The notes under the pieces were generated by a model. That model did no database searches and had not been told where the DNA came from. It saw only the letters and a program-made list of their open reading frames with translations. Of a stretch of DNA of 64,000 nucleotides, positions 33,226 through 42,686 are shown one piece after another; within the stretch, counting starts at the first letter, position 1, and every line of letters starts with the position of its first letter. This DNA comes from JAJRQY01 sp965224435. GTDB taxonomy: Bacteria > Actinomycetota > Acidimicrobiia > Acidimicrobiales > SZUA-35. A program made the translations under genes and the position numbers. Location: NCBI GenBank assembly GCA_965224435.1, contig OZ245048.1, positions 310,001-374,000 of the forward strand. The letters are read 5' to 3'.

Positions 33226-36200
33226 GTGTGCGGAATCATTGCAATCGTTCGTCGGCGGACCGACCGTGCGACCCCATCCAGTGACAGCATCCTGACCGGA
33301 TTAGATACTGCTGTTGAGCTGTTCCCATCCCCGGATTCAGCGGATCTTGCTGCCAGCCTGGGTGGCGTAGCCGACAATGTCTACCGCATTGATCTTGAGC
33401 TGCGGGGAGAAGCGGGCCTGCAAGCCATGCTGTCGGACCCGAGTCTGATCCCCGAGATCATCAGCCGCCTGGTCATCATTGGAACCGGCGTTGCTGCAAT
33501 CGAGGCTCATCTCGAAGCCCACGGCGAGCAGATGACTGGCCTGGAAGCGGTCAACGCCACCCTGATCCGTACCAAGGATGCTGTCTGGGCCATCGAACGG
33601 GACCGGATTCGAACGGCACAAACCGTCGCCGAGCTTGCTGGAGCAACTGCCAGCGATGCAGCAGTCGCCGCGTGCTTCTCCATCCAGCAAGCCCTCAGCG
33701 CTCTGGACCGGCTCGAAGTTCGCGGCCGAGATAGTGCCGGCGTGCACGTGCTGGTCCGCAACCACGGCTTGGACCTGGAATCTGCCGCAATCAAGGCCTT
33801 GCTGGCGGACCGCGGACGTGGCGGCCTGTTTACTCACGGAGCCGTTCGCACACCCGACGGCTACCTCAGTTTCATCTACAAAGCAGCAGCCGAAATCGGT
33901 GAACTTGGTGACAATACCGCCGCCATGCGCAGTGCCATGGTCGAAGACGAACTGCTCCATCTGGCCTTGATGAACGAGAACGCCGAGGCCACCATCCTGG
34001 GTCATACCCGTTGGGCTTCGGTCGGCATCATTAGCGAACCCAACGCTCACCCCGTCAATAGTGATGAGCTTGAGGCCCAGTACGACGCCGATCAGGGTCG
34101 CTATGTCACCGCCACTCTCAATGGTGACGTCGACAACTACCCCGACCTCATTGCCGCCGACGGCTTGCGCATCGCTACCGAGATCACCACTGACGCCAAG
34201 GTCATCCCAACACTGGTTTCGCGGGGCCTCGGTGAAGGTCATGACCTGGATGAATCCGTGCGTCGTGCCGTGTCGCAATTCGAAGGCTCCGTTGCTATCG
34301 GCATCAGCTCCACCGAAGCACCCGACGACATCCACGTCTGCCTTCGGGGCAGTGGCCAGGGAGTCTTCATTGGCCAGGCCGAAGACGCGTTCGTCATCGC
34401 TTCTGAGCCCTACGGAGTGGTTGAAGACGCAACCTCCTATATCCGCATGGACGGCGAGACACCGGCTGACCCGGACAATCCCATAGTCAGCCAAGGCCAG
34501 ATCATCCGCCTCAGCGGCGCTCAGGCAGGCACGGCCCAGGGCGTGTCGCGCTACTCCTATGACGGAACCCAACTGCCGGTGGGGGATGATGAATGGAAGG
34601 ATCCCGAGGTCACCACCCGAGATATTGACCGCGGTGACGCCCCCCATTTCCTGCTGAAAGAAATCAGCGAATCACCACTCTCATTTGCCAAGACCCTGCG
34701 TGGCCGCTTGGTCAATGGTGAGAACGGTTTGGAAGTGCGGCTGCCAGACGAGACCATCTCCACCGATGTCGCCACCTATCTAACTTCTGGCCAGGTGAAA
34801 CGAGTTCTGGTCATTGGCCAAGGAACTGCCGCAGTCGCGGGCCAGGCCGTCTCGGCCGCATTCGAATCGGCATTGGCTGGTTCGGGCATCACTGTCGGCT
34901 ACAACACTGCGACTGAGCTTTCCGGGTTCCATCTGGAAGATGACATGTCCCACGTGTTGATCGTGGCCGTGTCTCAGTCCGGAACGACCACCGACACCAA
35001 CCGGACCGTTGACCTTGTTCGAGGGCGCGGCGCCACTGTCTTGGGAATTGTGAATCGACGGGGCAGCGACCTGGTCGACAAGGCCGACGGTGTGCTCTAC
35101 ACCAGCGATGGCCGCGACGTCGAGATGAGCGTGGCCTCAACCAAGGCGTTCTACGCCCAAATCGCTGCTGGCTTCTTGCTGGCCGAAGGTGTCGCCAACC
35201 TGATTCCCGACACCGTCACGGACTCCTCTGACCGCCAAGTCTTGCTGCAAGCCTTGCGTGACCTGCCTGAAGCCATGGTGGCAACCCTGGCCAAACGCAG
35301 TGAGATCGCAGCGGTGGCGGATCGTCACTTCTTGAGCCGTCGCTATTGGGCCATGGTCGGAAGCGGAACCAACCTGATTGCTGCCCGGGAGCTCCGCATC
35401 AAGCTTTCCGAGCTCTGCTACAAGGCCATTGCCTGCGACGTCATCGAAGACAAGAAACACATCGATCTTTCTTCTGAGCCCCTCATCCTGATTTGTGCCG
35501 CCGGATTGGTTGGCTCCAACGCCGATGATGTGGCCAAAGAAGTCGCCATCTTCCGGGCCCACAAGGCCGCACCGATTGTGATTGCCACCGAGGATGAGAA
35601 TCGCTTCAACGCCGCCCTGGATGTGATCTCGGTTCCCGAGGTTGACCCTCGGCTGGCCTTCGTCCTTTCAACCATTGTTGGACACCTGTTTGGTTACGAA
35701 GCCGCACTCGCCATCGACGCGTCGGCTCATCCACTGCGGGAAGCCCGAGCCGCCATCGAACGTTTCGTTGGTGCCGAGGACAACTGGTTCGCCGACTTCT
35801 CCCAAGAAGTTCGACCGCTGGCCAGCCAGTTCTTCGACGGCCTTCGCCTGGGTCGCTACAACGGGCACCTGGAAGCGGGCACGGCCGTTCGCCTCGGCTC
35901 CTTGTTCCGCTTCGCCGTTCGCTCCACTCCTCTTGAGTCATTCCAAATTGAATACGGCAAGGTCGGAACCCCCGGTGTTGTCGCTGAGGATCTTGCCAAT
36001 GCCCTGACTTCTGCCATTGAAGAACTGACCCGTCCGGTTGATGCCATCAAGCATCAGGCCAAGACAGTCACCGTTGGTATCTCACGGGCAGATGAGAGCC
36101 TGCTTCAGTCCGACCTGATTCGCTCGATTCTTGACTCTGGTTGCCCACGTGACCGCATGAGCTATCGCACCTTGCGAGGCATCGCTGCTCTTGCTCCTGC

Positions 36201-36660
36201 CATTGATGACGTCATTGGCTTCACCCGCTACGCCATCGAGGGACCGGTCGACGCCGGCGCCCGAATCAGCGTCACCGACCGAGGCGGAGTGTCGACCGGC
36301 ATTGCTTCTCGGACCGACAAGGATCCGACCCTGCGGGGCAACAAGCATCGGGTTGCGGTCGAACGCCAGGTCTTGGTCACCGTTGGCTCCGATAGTCGTG
36401 TGGTCCTGATGGTTCCTGAGGTCAAGAACGGCCAAACCACTGGTGTCACTCTGTGTCACGTCACCCTGAATGATGACCTTGGGGCGACAACGGCTCGTTC
36501 GATCTTGCAGGGCTATCGCAATCGTTATCGCCAGCTGGTTGATGTGGTCACCGAAGGCCAGCCAAGCTTCCGCGAAGACATCTTGGCCGAGGTGCCAACG
36601 GTTGAACTGCTGACGGCTCCGATCTCTGAGGTGGCTGCTCGCTGGACGAGCGGTGCCTGA
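33226..36660 (+). CDS. glmS: Enlarged GlmS-like glutamine amidotransferase/SIS isomerase
   Basis: GlmS makes glucosamine-6-phosphate from fructose-6-phosphate and glutamine. The GTG at 33226 puts the catalytic cysteine at position 2 (MCGIIAIV). Amidotransferase motifs follow, but far apart: RLEVRGRDSAG near residue 166, HTRWASVG near 260, NGDVDN near 300. The hinge HFLLKEI is near 474, and two SIS domains follow (VIGQGTA near 529, VGSGTN near 708). AKTVTV, with K946, matches the C-terminal AKSVTVE that normally ends GlmS. Nearly 200 further residues follow. At 1144 residues it is almost twice the usual 610, with inserts of about 130, 40 and 30 residues in the glutaminase half. The genome may encode no other GlmS, but the window cannot show that. 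Position after glmM supports the pathway. Confidence 0.85.
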   Translation: MCGIIAIVRRRTDRATPSSDSILTGLDTAVELFPSPDSADLAASLGGVADNVYRIDLELRGEAGLQAMLSDPSLIPEIISRLVIIGTGVAAIEAHLEAHGEQMTGLEAVNATLIRTKDAVWAIERDRIRTAQTVAELAGATASDAAVAACFSIQQALSALDRLEVRGRDSAGVHVLVRNHGLDLESAAIKALLADRGRGGLFTHGAVRTPDGYLSFIYKAAAEIGELGDNTAAMRSAMVEDELLHLALMNENAEATILGHTRWASVGIISEPNAHPVNSDELEAQYDADQGRYVTATLNGDVDNYPDLIAADGLRIATEITTDAKVIPTLVSRGLGEGHDLDESVRRAVSQFEGSVAIGISSTEAPDDIHVCLRGSGQGVFIGQAEDAFVIASEPYGVVEDATSYIRMDGETPADPDNPIVSQGQIIRLSGAQAGTAQGVSRYSYDGTQLPVGDDEWKDPEVTTRDIDRGDAPHFLLKEISESPLSFAKTLRGRLVNGENGLEVRLPDETISTDVATYLTSGQVKRVLVIGQGTAAVAGQAVSAAFESALAGSGITVGYNTATELSGFHLEDDMSHVLIVAVSQSGTTTDTNRTVDLVRGRGATVLGIVNRRGSDLVDKADGVLYTSDGRDVEMSVASTKAFYAQIAAGFLLAEGVANLIPDTVTDSSDRQVLLQALRDLPEAMVATLAKRSEIAAVADRHFLSRRYWAMVGSGTNLIAARELRIKLSELCYKAIACDVIEDKKHIDLSSEPLILICAAGLVGSNADDVAKEVAIFRAHKAAPIVIATEDENRFNAALDVISVPEVDPRLAFVLSTIVGHLFGYEAALAIDASAHPLREARAAIERFVGAEDNWFADFSQEVRPLASQFFDGLRLGRYNGHLEAGTAVRLGSLFRFAVRSTPLESFQIEYGKVGTPGVVAEDLANALTSAIEELTRPVDAIKHQAKTVTVGISRADESLLQSDLIRSILDSGCPRDRMSYRTLRGIAALAPAIDDVIGFTRYAIEGPVDAGARISVTDRGGVSTGIASRTDKDPTLRGNKHRVAVERQVLVTVGSDSRVVLMVPEVKNGQTTGVTLCHVTLNDDLGATTARSILQGYRNRYRQLVDVVTEGQPSFREDILAEVPTVELLTAPISEVAARWTSGA

Positions 36661-37333
36661 AGTCGATCTCGACAGTGGCCTGATTACCCCTCTTGATCGC
36701 GCCATCGATCGCCTGTGGGAGGTCTTTTCTGATCGAGCCAGCCTGGTTGGGGATCTACCCGGTGACGCGGTACTCGCTCGTGTCGATGCACCAGAGACCG
36801 GACAGGGTCAAGAGGACTGCAATGGTGAGCAAGTCAATAGCGAGCTTCGCTTCTGTCTTGCTCGCCTGGCCGAGTTGTTGACCACGAACCAGTTGCAAGA
36901 CGAGCCAAGCTTTCGCATTGCTGATCGTCTTCGTGATGCCGACTGGCAGTCGTGGGACCGGATCGAGCGTGAAGTGCTGGAAGAGTTCTTTGATATCTGG
37001 TGGCTGCTCACTCGGTCGTTGGATGATGGTGCTGTGCCGGTGAGTGAGTTGCCCGCCAGCGAGGTTCTCGGTGTTCTGATTCACCTCGGGGTTCCCCTGG
37101 TGCGCTGGCTCGGTCCCTGGTTGGAAGACTTCGATGGCCCCCCAGCTCGGCATTTTGCTGACATGATTCTTGGCGGGATGGATACGGAGGCTTGGACTTC
37201 GGCGCCAGATGAGCGAGGCCAGGTTCTTGCTTGGGCTGCATCGGAGGCCTGTGTCTTTGGCATTGCCCTCGTCGGTGGTGTCCACCTACCCGACGACCAG
37301 CTCTCCGACGTCCTCGATCGGCTGATCCAATGA
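36653..37333 (+). CDS. Hypothetical protein between glmS-like gene and alr
   Basis: This 226-residue protein starts at GTG 36653, eight bases inside the GlmS-like gene, and ends inside alr. The tight coupling suggests it belongs to the same cell-wall precursor operon. It is acidic and predicted mostly helical, with tryptophan-rich stretches (FFDIWWLL, PLVRWLGPWLEDF). There is no signal peptide or clear membrane segment. I recognise no domain. Confidence 0.75.
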   Translation: MPEVDLDSGLITPLDRAIDRLWEVFSDRASLVGDLPGDAVLARVDAPETGQGQEDCNGEQVNSELRFCLARLAELLTTNQLQDEPSFRIADRLRDADWQSWDRIEREVLEEFFDIWWLLTRSLDDGAVPVSELPASEVLGVLIHLGVPLVRWLGPWLEDFDGPPARHFADMILGGMDTEAWTSAPDERGQVLAWAASEACVFGIALVGGVHLPDDQLSDVLDRLIQ

Positions 37334-38475
37334 GTCGGTCCTGGCTGGAAATTGATGAGGCGGTGATCACCCGCAATACCGAGACCATGCTCGCTGCGGC
37401 TGGTGGCGCCAGACTCTGCGCGGTGGTGAAGGCCAACGGCTACGGACATGGTGCCGTTCCTGCTGCCCGGGCCGCCTTGGCTGGGGGAGCGACCGCTCTG
37501 GCGGTGGCGCAAACCGGTGAAGGGATCCAGCTTCGCCACGAACGAATCGATGCCCCGATCTGGATCTTGTCTCAACCCGAAATACGAGAGATGACCGCGG
37601 TGGTCGCATTCGGCCTCGAGCCAAGCCTGCAAGATCGGGCTGGCATCGAAGCCATGGAGGAAGCGACGCTGTCTGAGGGCCGCATGGCCAAACAGGCATC
37701 CCTGGACCCGAAACCATTAGCAACAGTCCACGTTTGTGTGGATACCGGCATGCACCGGAGTGGCGCCCAGCCCGAAGAGGTGGTTGGTCTGGTCGCTCAG
37801 ATCACGGCCAGTGATGCGCTGACCCTCGGCTCAGTCTGGACTCATTGCGCTTCGGCCGACGAGCCGAACAATCCGCTCACCAATCAGCAGATGGACCGGT
37901 TTGATCAGGTACTGGTGGCCCTGGACCAAGCCAATCTCACACCTCCAATGATCCACGCTGCCAACTCGGGGGCAACGCTGGCCTTTCCCCGAACTCATCG
38001 AGACATTGTTCGTTGCGGCATCTCGCTGTATGGCTTAAGCCCCAGTCCCGAACTTGCGGGACGGGTTGAGTTGGAGCCAGCAATGCGTTGGCTGACTCGG
38101 GTGGCTTTGGTGAAGAGGCTCGAAGCGGGCGATCGGGTTGGCTATGGCCAGCGAGGCCTGATCGAGAGCGCAACGAACGTGGCCACCTTGCCGGTGGGTT
38201 ACGCCGACGGGTACCGGCGAGCTACCTGGCAAGTGCCAGGATCGGTCCTGATTGGTGGCAAGCACCGCTCCATCGTCGGCGTTGTCACCATGGATCAGAT
38301 CGTGGTCGATATCGGTGACGACGACATAGGGGTGGGTGACGAAGCAGTCTTGCTCGGCCGCCAGGGCGAAGCATCAATTAGCGCCGATGATCTGGCCCAA
38401 GGACTGGACACCATCAACTATGAGATTGTTTGTAGTCCTTCTGCTCGGGTGAGCCGGATCTATCTTCCCGACTAA
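37330..38475 (+). CDS. alr: Alanine racemase
   Basis: Alr is a PLP enzyme that makes D-alanine for peptidoglycan. The ATG at 37330 overlaps the previous stop and gives 381 residues. The PLP lysine lies in AVVKANGYGHGA. The catalytic tyrosine region is VGYGQRG, and the C-terminal MDQIVVDIGD is conserved. Its location after glmM and glmS-like genes fits a cell-wall precursor operon. Confidence 0.93.
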   Translation: MSRSWLEIDEAVITRNTETMLAAAGGARLCAVVKANGYGHGAVPAARAALAGGATALAVAQTGEGIQLRHERIDAPIWILSQPEIREMTAVVAFGLEPSLQDRAGIEAMEEATLSEGRMAKQASLDPKPLATVHVCVDTGMHRSGAQPEEVVGLVAQITASDALTLGSVWTHCASADEPNNPLTNQQMDRFDQVLVALDQANLTPPMIHAANSGATLAFPRTHRDIVRCGISLYGLSPSPELAGRVELEPAMRWLTRVALVKRLEAGDRVGYGQRGLIESATNVATLPVGYADGYRRATWQVPGSVLIGGKHRSIVGVVTMDQIVVDIGDDDIGVGDEAVLLGRQGEASISADDLAQGLDTINYEIVCSPSARVSRIYLPD

Positions 38476-38486
38476 GGTCAAGAGTC

Positions 38487-39674
38487 GTGCAAGCTCTGAA
38501 CGTTCTTCTGGTTGAGCCATGGATGTCGGGGTCCCACGCCCAATGGGCTGATGGCTATGCCCGATGGAGCTCACACTCGGTCTCAGTAATTGGGTTACCA
38601 GCTGGTCCCTGGCGGTGGCGCCTGCGCGCGGGCTCAACCCCACTGGCTCAACTAGTCAAGGATCATGTTGCTACCAATGGACCACCGGATGTGCTGCTCC
38701 TATCCGGTCTGGTTGATGGGGCCCAACTCCTTGGTATGACCCGACGGGTTATTCCGCCATCGGTTCGGCTGGTGGTCTATCAGCATGAGTCTCAACTGGT
38801 TTATCCAACGACGAATGGTCGAGTGGACGAAGAGTCGGTCCTGCGGAACTGGAGTACCTGGCTGGCGGCCGACAAGGTGCTGTTCAATAGTGACTTCCAC
38901 CGAAAAGCCGTTGAAGCAGCGCTACCCACATTCCTCGCTCGACAGCCAGAAGCTGACCAGCTGGCTGCGCTTGACTCAGTTCTCGCCAAGTTCGACGTGC
39001 TGCCGGTTGGCATTGAGCTCGGGACCCGCGCCGAGAGCGCAACAGTTCCCGAGTCCTCGACCACAAGAGAGAGTACGGAAGGCGGCTCAGAGGACGGTCC
39101 GTCAATCGATACGGCTCCAATCATTATTTGGCCGCATCGGTGGGAGCCGGACAAGGACCCGGATGCCTTCGTTCGGGTGTTGGCCAAGCTTGACCAACAT
39201 CAGCTGGACTTCCGCTTGGTGTTGGCTGGGTCCGACTCGATGGTTCCCAACGATGCGCGACGGCGCATCATTGACCGATGGTCAGACAAGATCGTTGCCG
39301 TTGGGCCATTCCCTCGTATCGAGTATGAGCAGCGGCTGGCCAAGGCCGACATCGTGGTGAGCTGCGCCAAGCATGACTTCTTCGGTGTTGGTGTGGCCGA
39401 AGCGGTTGCTGCCGGATGTGTGCCCGTCTTGCCTGACGCTCTGGCCTACCCAGAGCTGATCGAGGAACGATGGCATGAAGTCGCCCTGTACCAGCCCGGC
39501 AGTTTCGGGAGCCGCCTCGTCGAGGTTGTCGGCTCCCTATCCCAATACCGCTTGGCTGTTGATGGCCTAGCCAAGTCAATGACGCGTTTTGGATGGGGTC
39601 ACATTGCCCCGCGCCTTGATGAACAGCTCGCCGCTGCTTTTGATCGAGCTGTAGATACCAGTGAGAACTGCTAG
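38487..39674 (+). CDS. Queuosine-tRNA mannosyltransferase-like glycosyltransferase (DUF3524/GTDC1 family)
   Basis: This is a 395-residue GT4-like glycosyltransferase. The N-terminus (LLVEPWMSGSHAQWADGY, then LPAGPWRWRLRAG) and YQHESQLVYP match the DUF3524 family. The C-terminal half contains IIWPHRWEPDKDPDAF and CAKHDFFGVGVAEAV, very close to animal GTDC1/QTMAN, which mannosylates queuosine in tRNA-Asp. The same activity on tRNA is a reasonable inference for this bacterial homologue but is not shown. Start is GTG at 38487, 11 bases after alr. Its stop overlaps the stop of the opposing SDR gene in a CTAG. Confidence 0.85.
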   Translation: MQALNVLLVEPWMSGSHAQWADGYARWSSHSVSVIGLPAGPWRWRLRAGSTPLAQLVKDHVATNGPPDVLLLSGLVDGAQLLGMTRRVIPPSVRLVVYQHESQLVYPTTNGRVDEESVLRNWSTWLAADKVLFNSDFHRKAVEAALPTFLARQPEADQLAALDSVLAKFDVLPVGIELGTRAESATVPESSTTRESTEGGSEDGPSIDTAPIIIWPHRWEPDKDPDAFVRVLAKLDQHQLDFRLVLAGSDSMVPNDARRRIIDRWSDKIVAVGPFPRIEYEQRLAKADIVVSCAKHDFFGVGVAEAVAAGCVPVLPDALAYPELIEERWHEVALYQPGSFGSRLVEVVGSLSQYRLAVDGLAKSMTRFGWGHIAPRLDEQLAAAFDRAVDTSENC

Positions 39675-40450
39675 CGGTTCCCCAGATTGATCAACTTGCG
39701 CAGGGCACTGCGAGGAATGACATTGAGAGCTCCGGAGAAGGCCTTGTTCACATGGCCAGTGACGACACGGGCCCGGCCACTATTGAGGGCCGCGAGAGCC
39801 TCGGACGCAACAGCTTCTGCTTGCTGCCACAGCACATCGGGATAATCACTGCCATCAAAATCGGCTCGTTCATGGAACTCTGTTCGAGTAAGGCCAGGAC
39901 AGATGGCGGTCACCGTGACGCCGAAAGGCTTCAGCTCTTCATGGATGGCTTCACTGAAGCTGGAGACAAAGGCCTTTGTCGCGCCATAGGTTGCGGATTG
40001 GGGGGTGACCATGTGACCGGCAACCGAGGAGATGTTCAGAATCCCCCCTCGTTGGCGCGGGGCCATTGTTTTGGCGGCGGCATGAGTCAAGCGGTGCAAG
40101 GCCGTGATATTGACGTCGACCTGGCCGGTCTGTCCCTCAACGTCCAGTTCGTGGAACAGCCCGCCGGTACCAAAACCGGCGTTGTTGACCAACAGGTCGA
40201 TCGGGCGTTCCGCATCTTGCAGACGATCGGCGACAACGGTGAGTTCGGCACGGTCGGACAGGTCTGCTCGCAGAACTTCGACCTCGACATCGTGCTCTTC
40301 GGCCAGTTCCACCGCCAGAGCTTCCAACCGTTCTTGGTCGCGGGCGACGACGACAAGGTCACTGCCGTCTGCTGCTAGCTGGCGAGTGATTTCTCGCCCG
40401 ATGCCGCTGGATGCTCCGGTGATGAGTGCACGATTCCACTTGCTGGTCAT
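39671..40450 (-). CDS. Short-chain dehydrogenase/reductase
   Basis: This NAD(P)-dependent oxidoreductase has 259 residues with GASSGIG at 12-18, NNAG at 89-92 and the catalytic Ser141/Ser142, Tyr155 and Lys159 (YGATK). It is closest in style to DltE/YqjQ-type SDRs, so the substrate is unknown. It is convergent with the preceding glycosyltransferase, sharing CTAG. It follows the dehydratase gene on the same strand after nine bases. Confidence 0.88.
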   Translation of the reverse strand: MTSKWNRALITGASSGIGREITRQLAADGSDLVVVARDQERLEALAVELAEEHDVEVEVLRADLSDRAELTVVADRLQDAERPIDLLVNNAGFGTGGLFHELDVEGQTGQVDVNITALHRLTHAAAKTMAPRQRGGILNISSVAGHMVTPQSATYGATKAFVSSFSEAIHEELKPFGVTVTAICPGLTRTEFHERADFDGSDYPDVLWQQAEAVASEALAALNSGRARVVTGHVNKAFSGALNVIPRSALRKLINLGNR

Positions 40451-40459
40451 GCCGTGAGG

Positions 40460-41443
40460 CTACCCGGCAGCCACATTCCCACCGCACAGGATGATGCCAA
40501 TATGTTCGCCTGATCTGGGCTGGTACATGCCTGACAGCACAACTGCGAGCGGCGCGGCGGCGGCTGGCTCGACCCGGATACGAAACTGGTCCCACAGCAG
40601 GGACTGGGCCGAAGCTAATTGCTCATCGGTCACCAGCCGGCTGATGGCTCTTGAGCTGGCTAGAGCTGCCCATGTGTTTGATCCCAAACAAGAAGCGCCC
40701 AACGCATCAGCCCCCAGGCCGCTGACAGTGATGTCCACCGGCTTGCCTGCCTTGAGTGCTTGGGCGAACGTTGCGGTTCCTTCGGTCTCACAGACCACAA
40801 TCCTGGTATCGGACCCGATGGCGGCGGCGATGCCCCCGGATAGGCCGCCACCTCCACACGCCACCAAGACTGTGTCCAGCGCCGTTTGGCCAGCTTCAGC
40901 GACTTGGCCTTGGAGTTCCAAGCCCGTTGTTCCTGCGCCGGCCATGACTACTGGGTCGTTGTAGGCATGGATGGAGGTGGCCCCCGACTCGAGCCGGAAC
41001 TCTTCGCTGGCGGCGAACGCCTCAGCAAAGACGGCACCAGTCTGATGCACGGTTGCGCCATAGGACCGCAGTCGGTCGACCTTGGCTTCGGCAGCGATGG
41101 TTGGAACAAAGATGGTGGCTTGATGACCGTGCTGGGCAGCGGCCCAGGCCACGGCGGCACCATGGTTGCCGCCCGATGCGGCCACCACCCCGGCCTCGCC
41201 GATTTCTTGGGTCAGCATGAAGTTGGTGGCGCCGCGGGCCTTGAAGGTTCCGCTGTGCTGAAACTGTTCGAGCTTGAAGGTGATTGAAGCGGGGGAGTGT
41301 TGACCAAGATCGAACTCTTGGGGATCAACGCTCCAGATGGGGGTGCGACGAACCCGGCCAACCAGCCTGGCCGAAGCAGCTTCCACATCGGATCGGCTCA
41401 GGGAAGGTGTGAGGGGAGGAGTGAGAGAGGACTCGGCAGTCAT
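40460..41443 (-). CDS. Threonine/serine dehydratase-like PLP enzyme
   Basis: This fold-type II PLP enzyme has 327 residues. The PLP lysine is K68 in SGTFKARG, the substrate loop is ASGGNHG, and the phosphate loop is CGGGGLSGG. It lacks the C-terminal regulatory domain of biosynthetic IlvA. It is therefore more like catabolic threonine dehydratase or serine racemase. It runs ahead of the SDR gene and diverges from tsaE. Confidence 0.86.
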   Translation of the reverse strand: MTAESSLTPPLTPSLSRSDVEAASARLVGRVRRTPIWSVDPQEFDLGQHSPASITFKLEQFQHSGTFKARGATNFMLTQEIGEAGVVAASGGNHGAAVAWAAAQHGHQATIFVPTIAAEAKVDRLRSYGATVHQTGAVFAEAFAASEEFRLESGATSIHAYNDPVVMAGAGTTGLELQGQVAEAGQTALDTVLVACGGGGLSGGIAAAIGSDTRIVVCETEGTATFAQALKAGKPVDITVSGLGADALGASCLGSNTWAALASSRAISRLVTDEQLASAQSLLWDQFRIRVEPAAAAPLAVVLSGMYQPRSGEHIGIILCGGNVAAG

Positions 41444-41493
41444 GGCTCCACGCTAGCGACGCTCGTTCCGGACAGCCCCTAGCCTTCCTCTTG

Positions 41494-42000
41494 ATGTTGT
41501 GCGCAACCACCACCGGTCCTGATGAGACCCGAGCATTGGCTCGGGCTCTTTCTGGTTGCGTGAACGATGGCGACCTGCTGGTCTTGTCCGGAGATCTTGG
41601 TGCGGGCAAGACCTGTTTCAGCCAAGGCTTTGGCAAGGGACTCGGCATCGAGGATCGCATCACCAGCCCGACCTTCACCCTCCACAACCAATACTCGGGC
41701 CGGCTCCTATTCAACCATCTGGATGTCTACCGGTTGGATGACCTGGAAGAGACGCTTGATCTTGATCTGCCCGAGATGCTTGAGTCCGGGGTCACCATCA
41801 TCGAGTGGGGAGATCAGATTGATCCGACCCTTCCCAGTGATCATCTGGTGGTCCGAATCATGATGGACGACAGTGCTGGCAATGGCGGCGAAGCTGACGA
41901 TGATCGACGTCTGGTCCAGATTGAGGCTGGCGGACCAACGTGGGCCGAACGAATGCTCGACATCGAAACCGTGATCAGTCAGTGGGTCCAGCCGTGCTGA
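41494..42000 (+). CDS. tsaE: tRNA t6A biosynthesis ATPase TsaE
   Basis: TsaE is the ATPase of the t6A complex, which acts on A37 of ANN-decoding tRNAs. The P-loop is LSGDLGAGKTCF, and SPTFTLHNQY and NHLDVYRL are typical. The ATG at 41494 gives 168 residues; a TTG just before it is also in frame, and neither has a clear ribosome binding site. It overlaps tsaB by seven bases. Confidence 0.93.
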   Translation: MLCATTTGPDETRALARALSGCVNDGDLLVLSGDLGAGKTCFSQGFGKGLGIEDRITSPTFTLHNQYSGRLLFNHLDVYRLDDLEETLDLDLPEMLESGVTIIEWGDQIDPTLPSDHLVVRIMMDDSAGNGGEADDDRRLVQIEAGGPTWAERMLDIETVISQWVQPC

Positions 42001-42686
42001 CCCTGGCCGTTACCTCTTCCACTGCTGTGGTCGGGGTTGCCCTCCTTGACGGAGAGCGAGTCCTTGCCGCTCGACACCTGGTAACCGACCGTCGTCATGC
42101 CGAAGAACTCACCCCAATGATTCGGGACGTCTTGGCTGAAGCCGGCCAGACCCTGCCCGAGCTCGACCGCTTGGCTGTTGATGTTGGACCGGGCCGCTTC
42201 ACCGGACTGCGGGTGGGTATTGCCACGGTGCGAACTCTGGCCTTCGCCGCTGACAAGCCAGTGGTTGGTGTGAGCAGCCTGGAAGCTCTAGCAGCCACCC
42301 AGATGCCATTCCATGCAGCCAGCCAGCCAGGCAAGTGTGTGACCGCGGTGATTGATGCTCGACGGAGCGAGGTATTCCAGCAGCGTTTCGGCCCAGACCC
42401 ATCTGGAGTGTTTATGCCCTTGGACGAGCCAAGCTATGGCCCGCCAGAAGAGATGATCCTGGCCGTGCAAGACGGCGACATGATTGTTGGCGATGGCGCC
42501 GACCGATACGTCGACGTCTATGGTCAGCGGCCCGGTGCCACTCATGTAGTTGGTGTCGAGCCAATGGCCGAGCACATCGCCCGACTCAGTCTTGATCGCC
42601 CGGCCGTGCCCGGCCCATCGGTATCCCCGGTCTACTTACGCGAACCCGATGTGAAGGTCAATATCAAGACCAGGCATAATTCATGA
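41994..42686 (+). CDS. tsaB: tRNA t6A biosynthesis protein TsaB
   Basis: TsaB is the catalytically inactive partner that holds TsaD in the t6A complex. The GTG at 41994 gives MLTLAVTSST and 230 residues; DVGPGRFTGLRVG is the family signature. It overlaps tsaE and rimI. Confidence 0.93.
   Translation: MLTLAVTSSTAVVGVALLDGERVLAARHLVTDRRHAEELTPMIRDVLAEAGQTLPELDRLAVDVGPGRFTGLRVGIATVRTLAFAADKPVVGVSSLEALAATQMPFHAASQPGKCVTAVIDARRSEVFQQRFGPDPSGVFMPLDEPSYGPPEEMILAVQDGDMIVGDGADRYVDVYGQRPGATHVVGVEPMAEHIARLSLDRPAVPGPSVSPVYLREPDVKVNIKTRHNS

Noticed and set aside
33337..34647. Minus-strand frame of 436 codons opposite the GlmS-like gene
   Set aside because: It lies wholly within a strongly supported gene, has no recognisable domain, and no ribosome binding site or spacing to neighbours.
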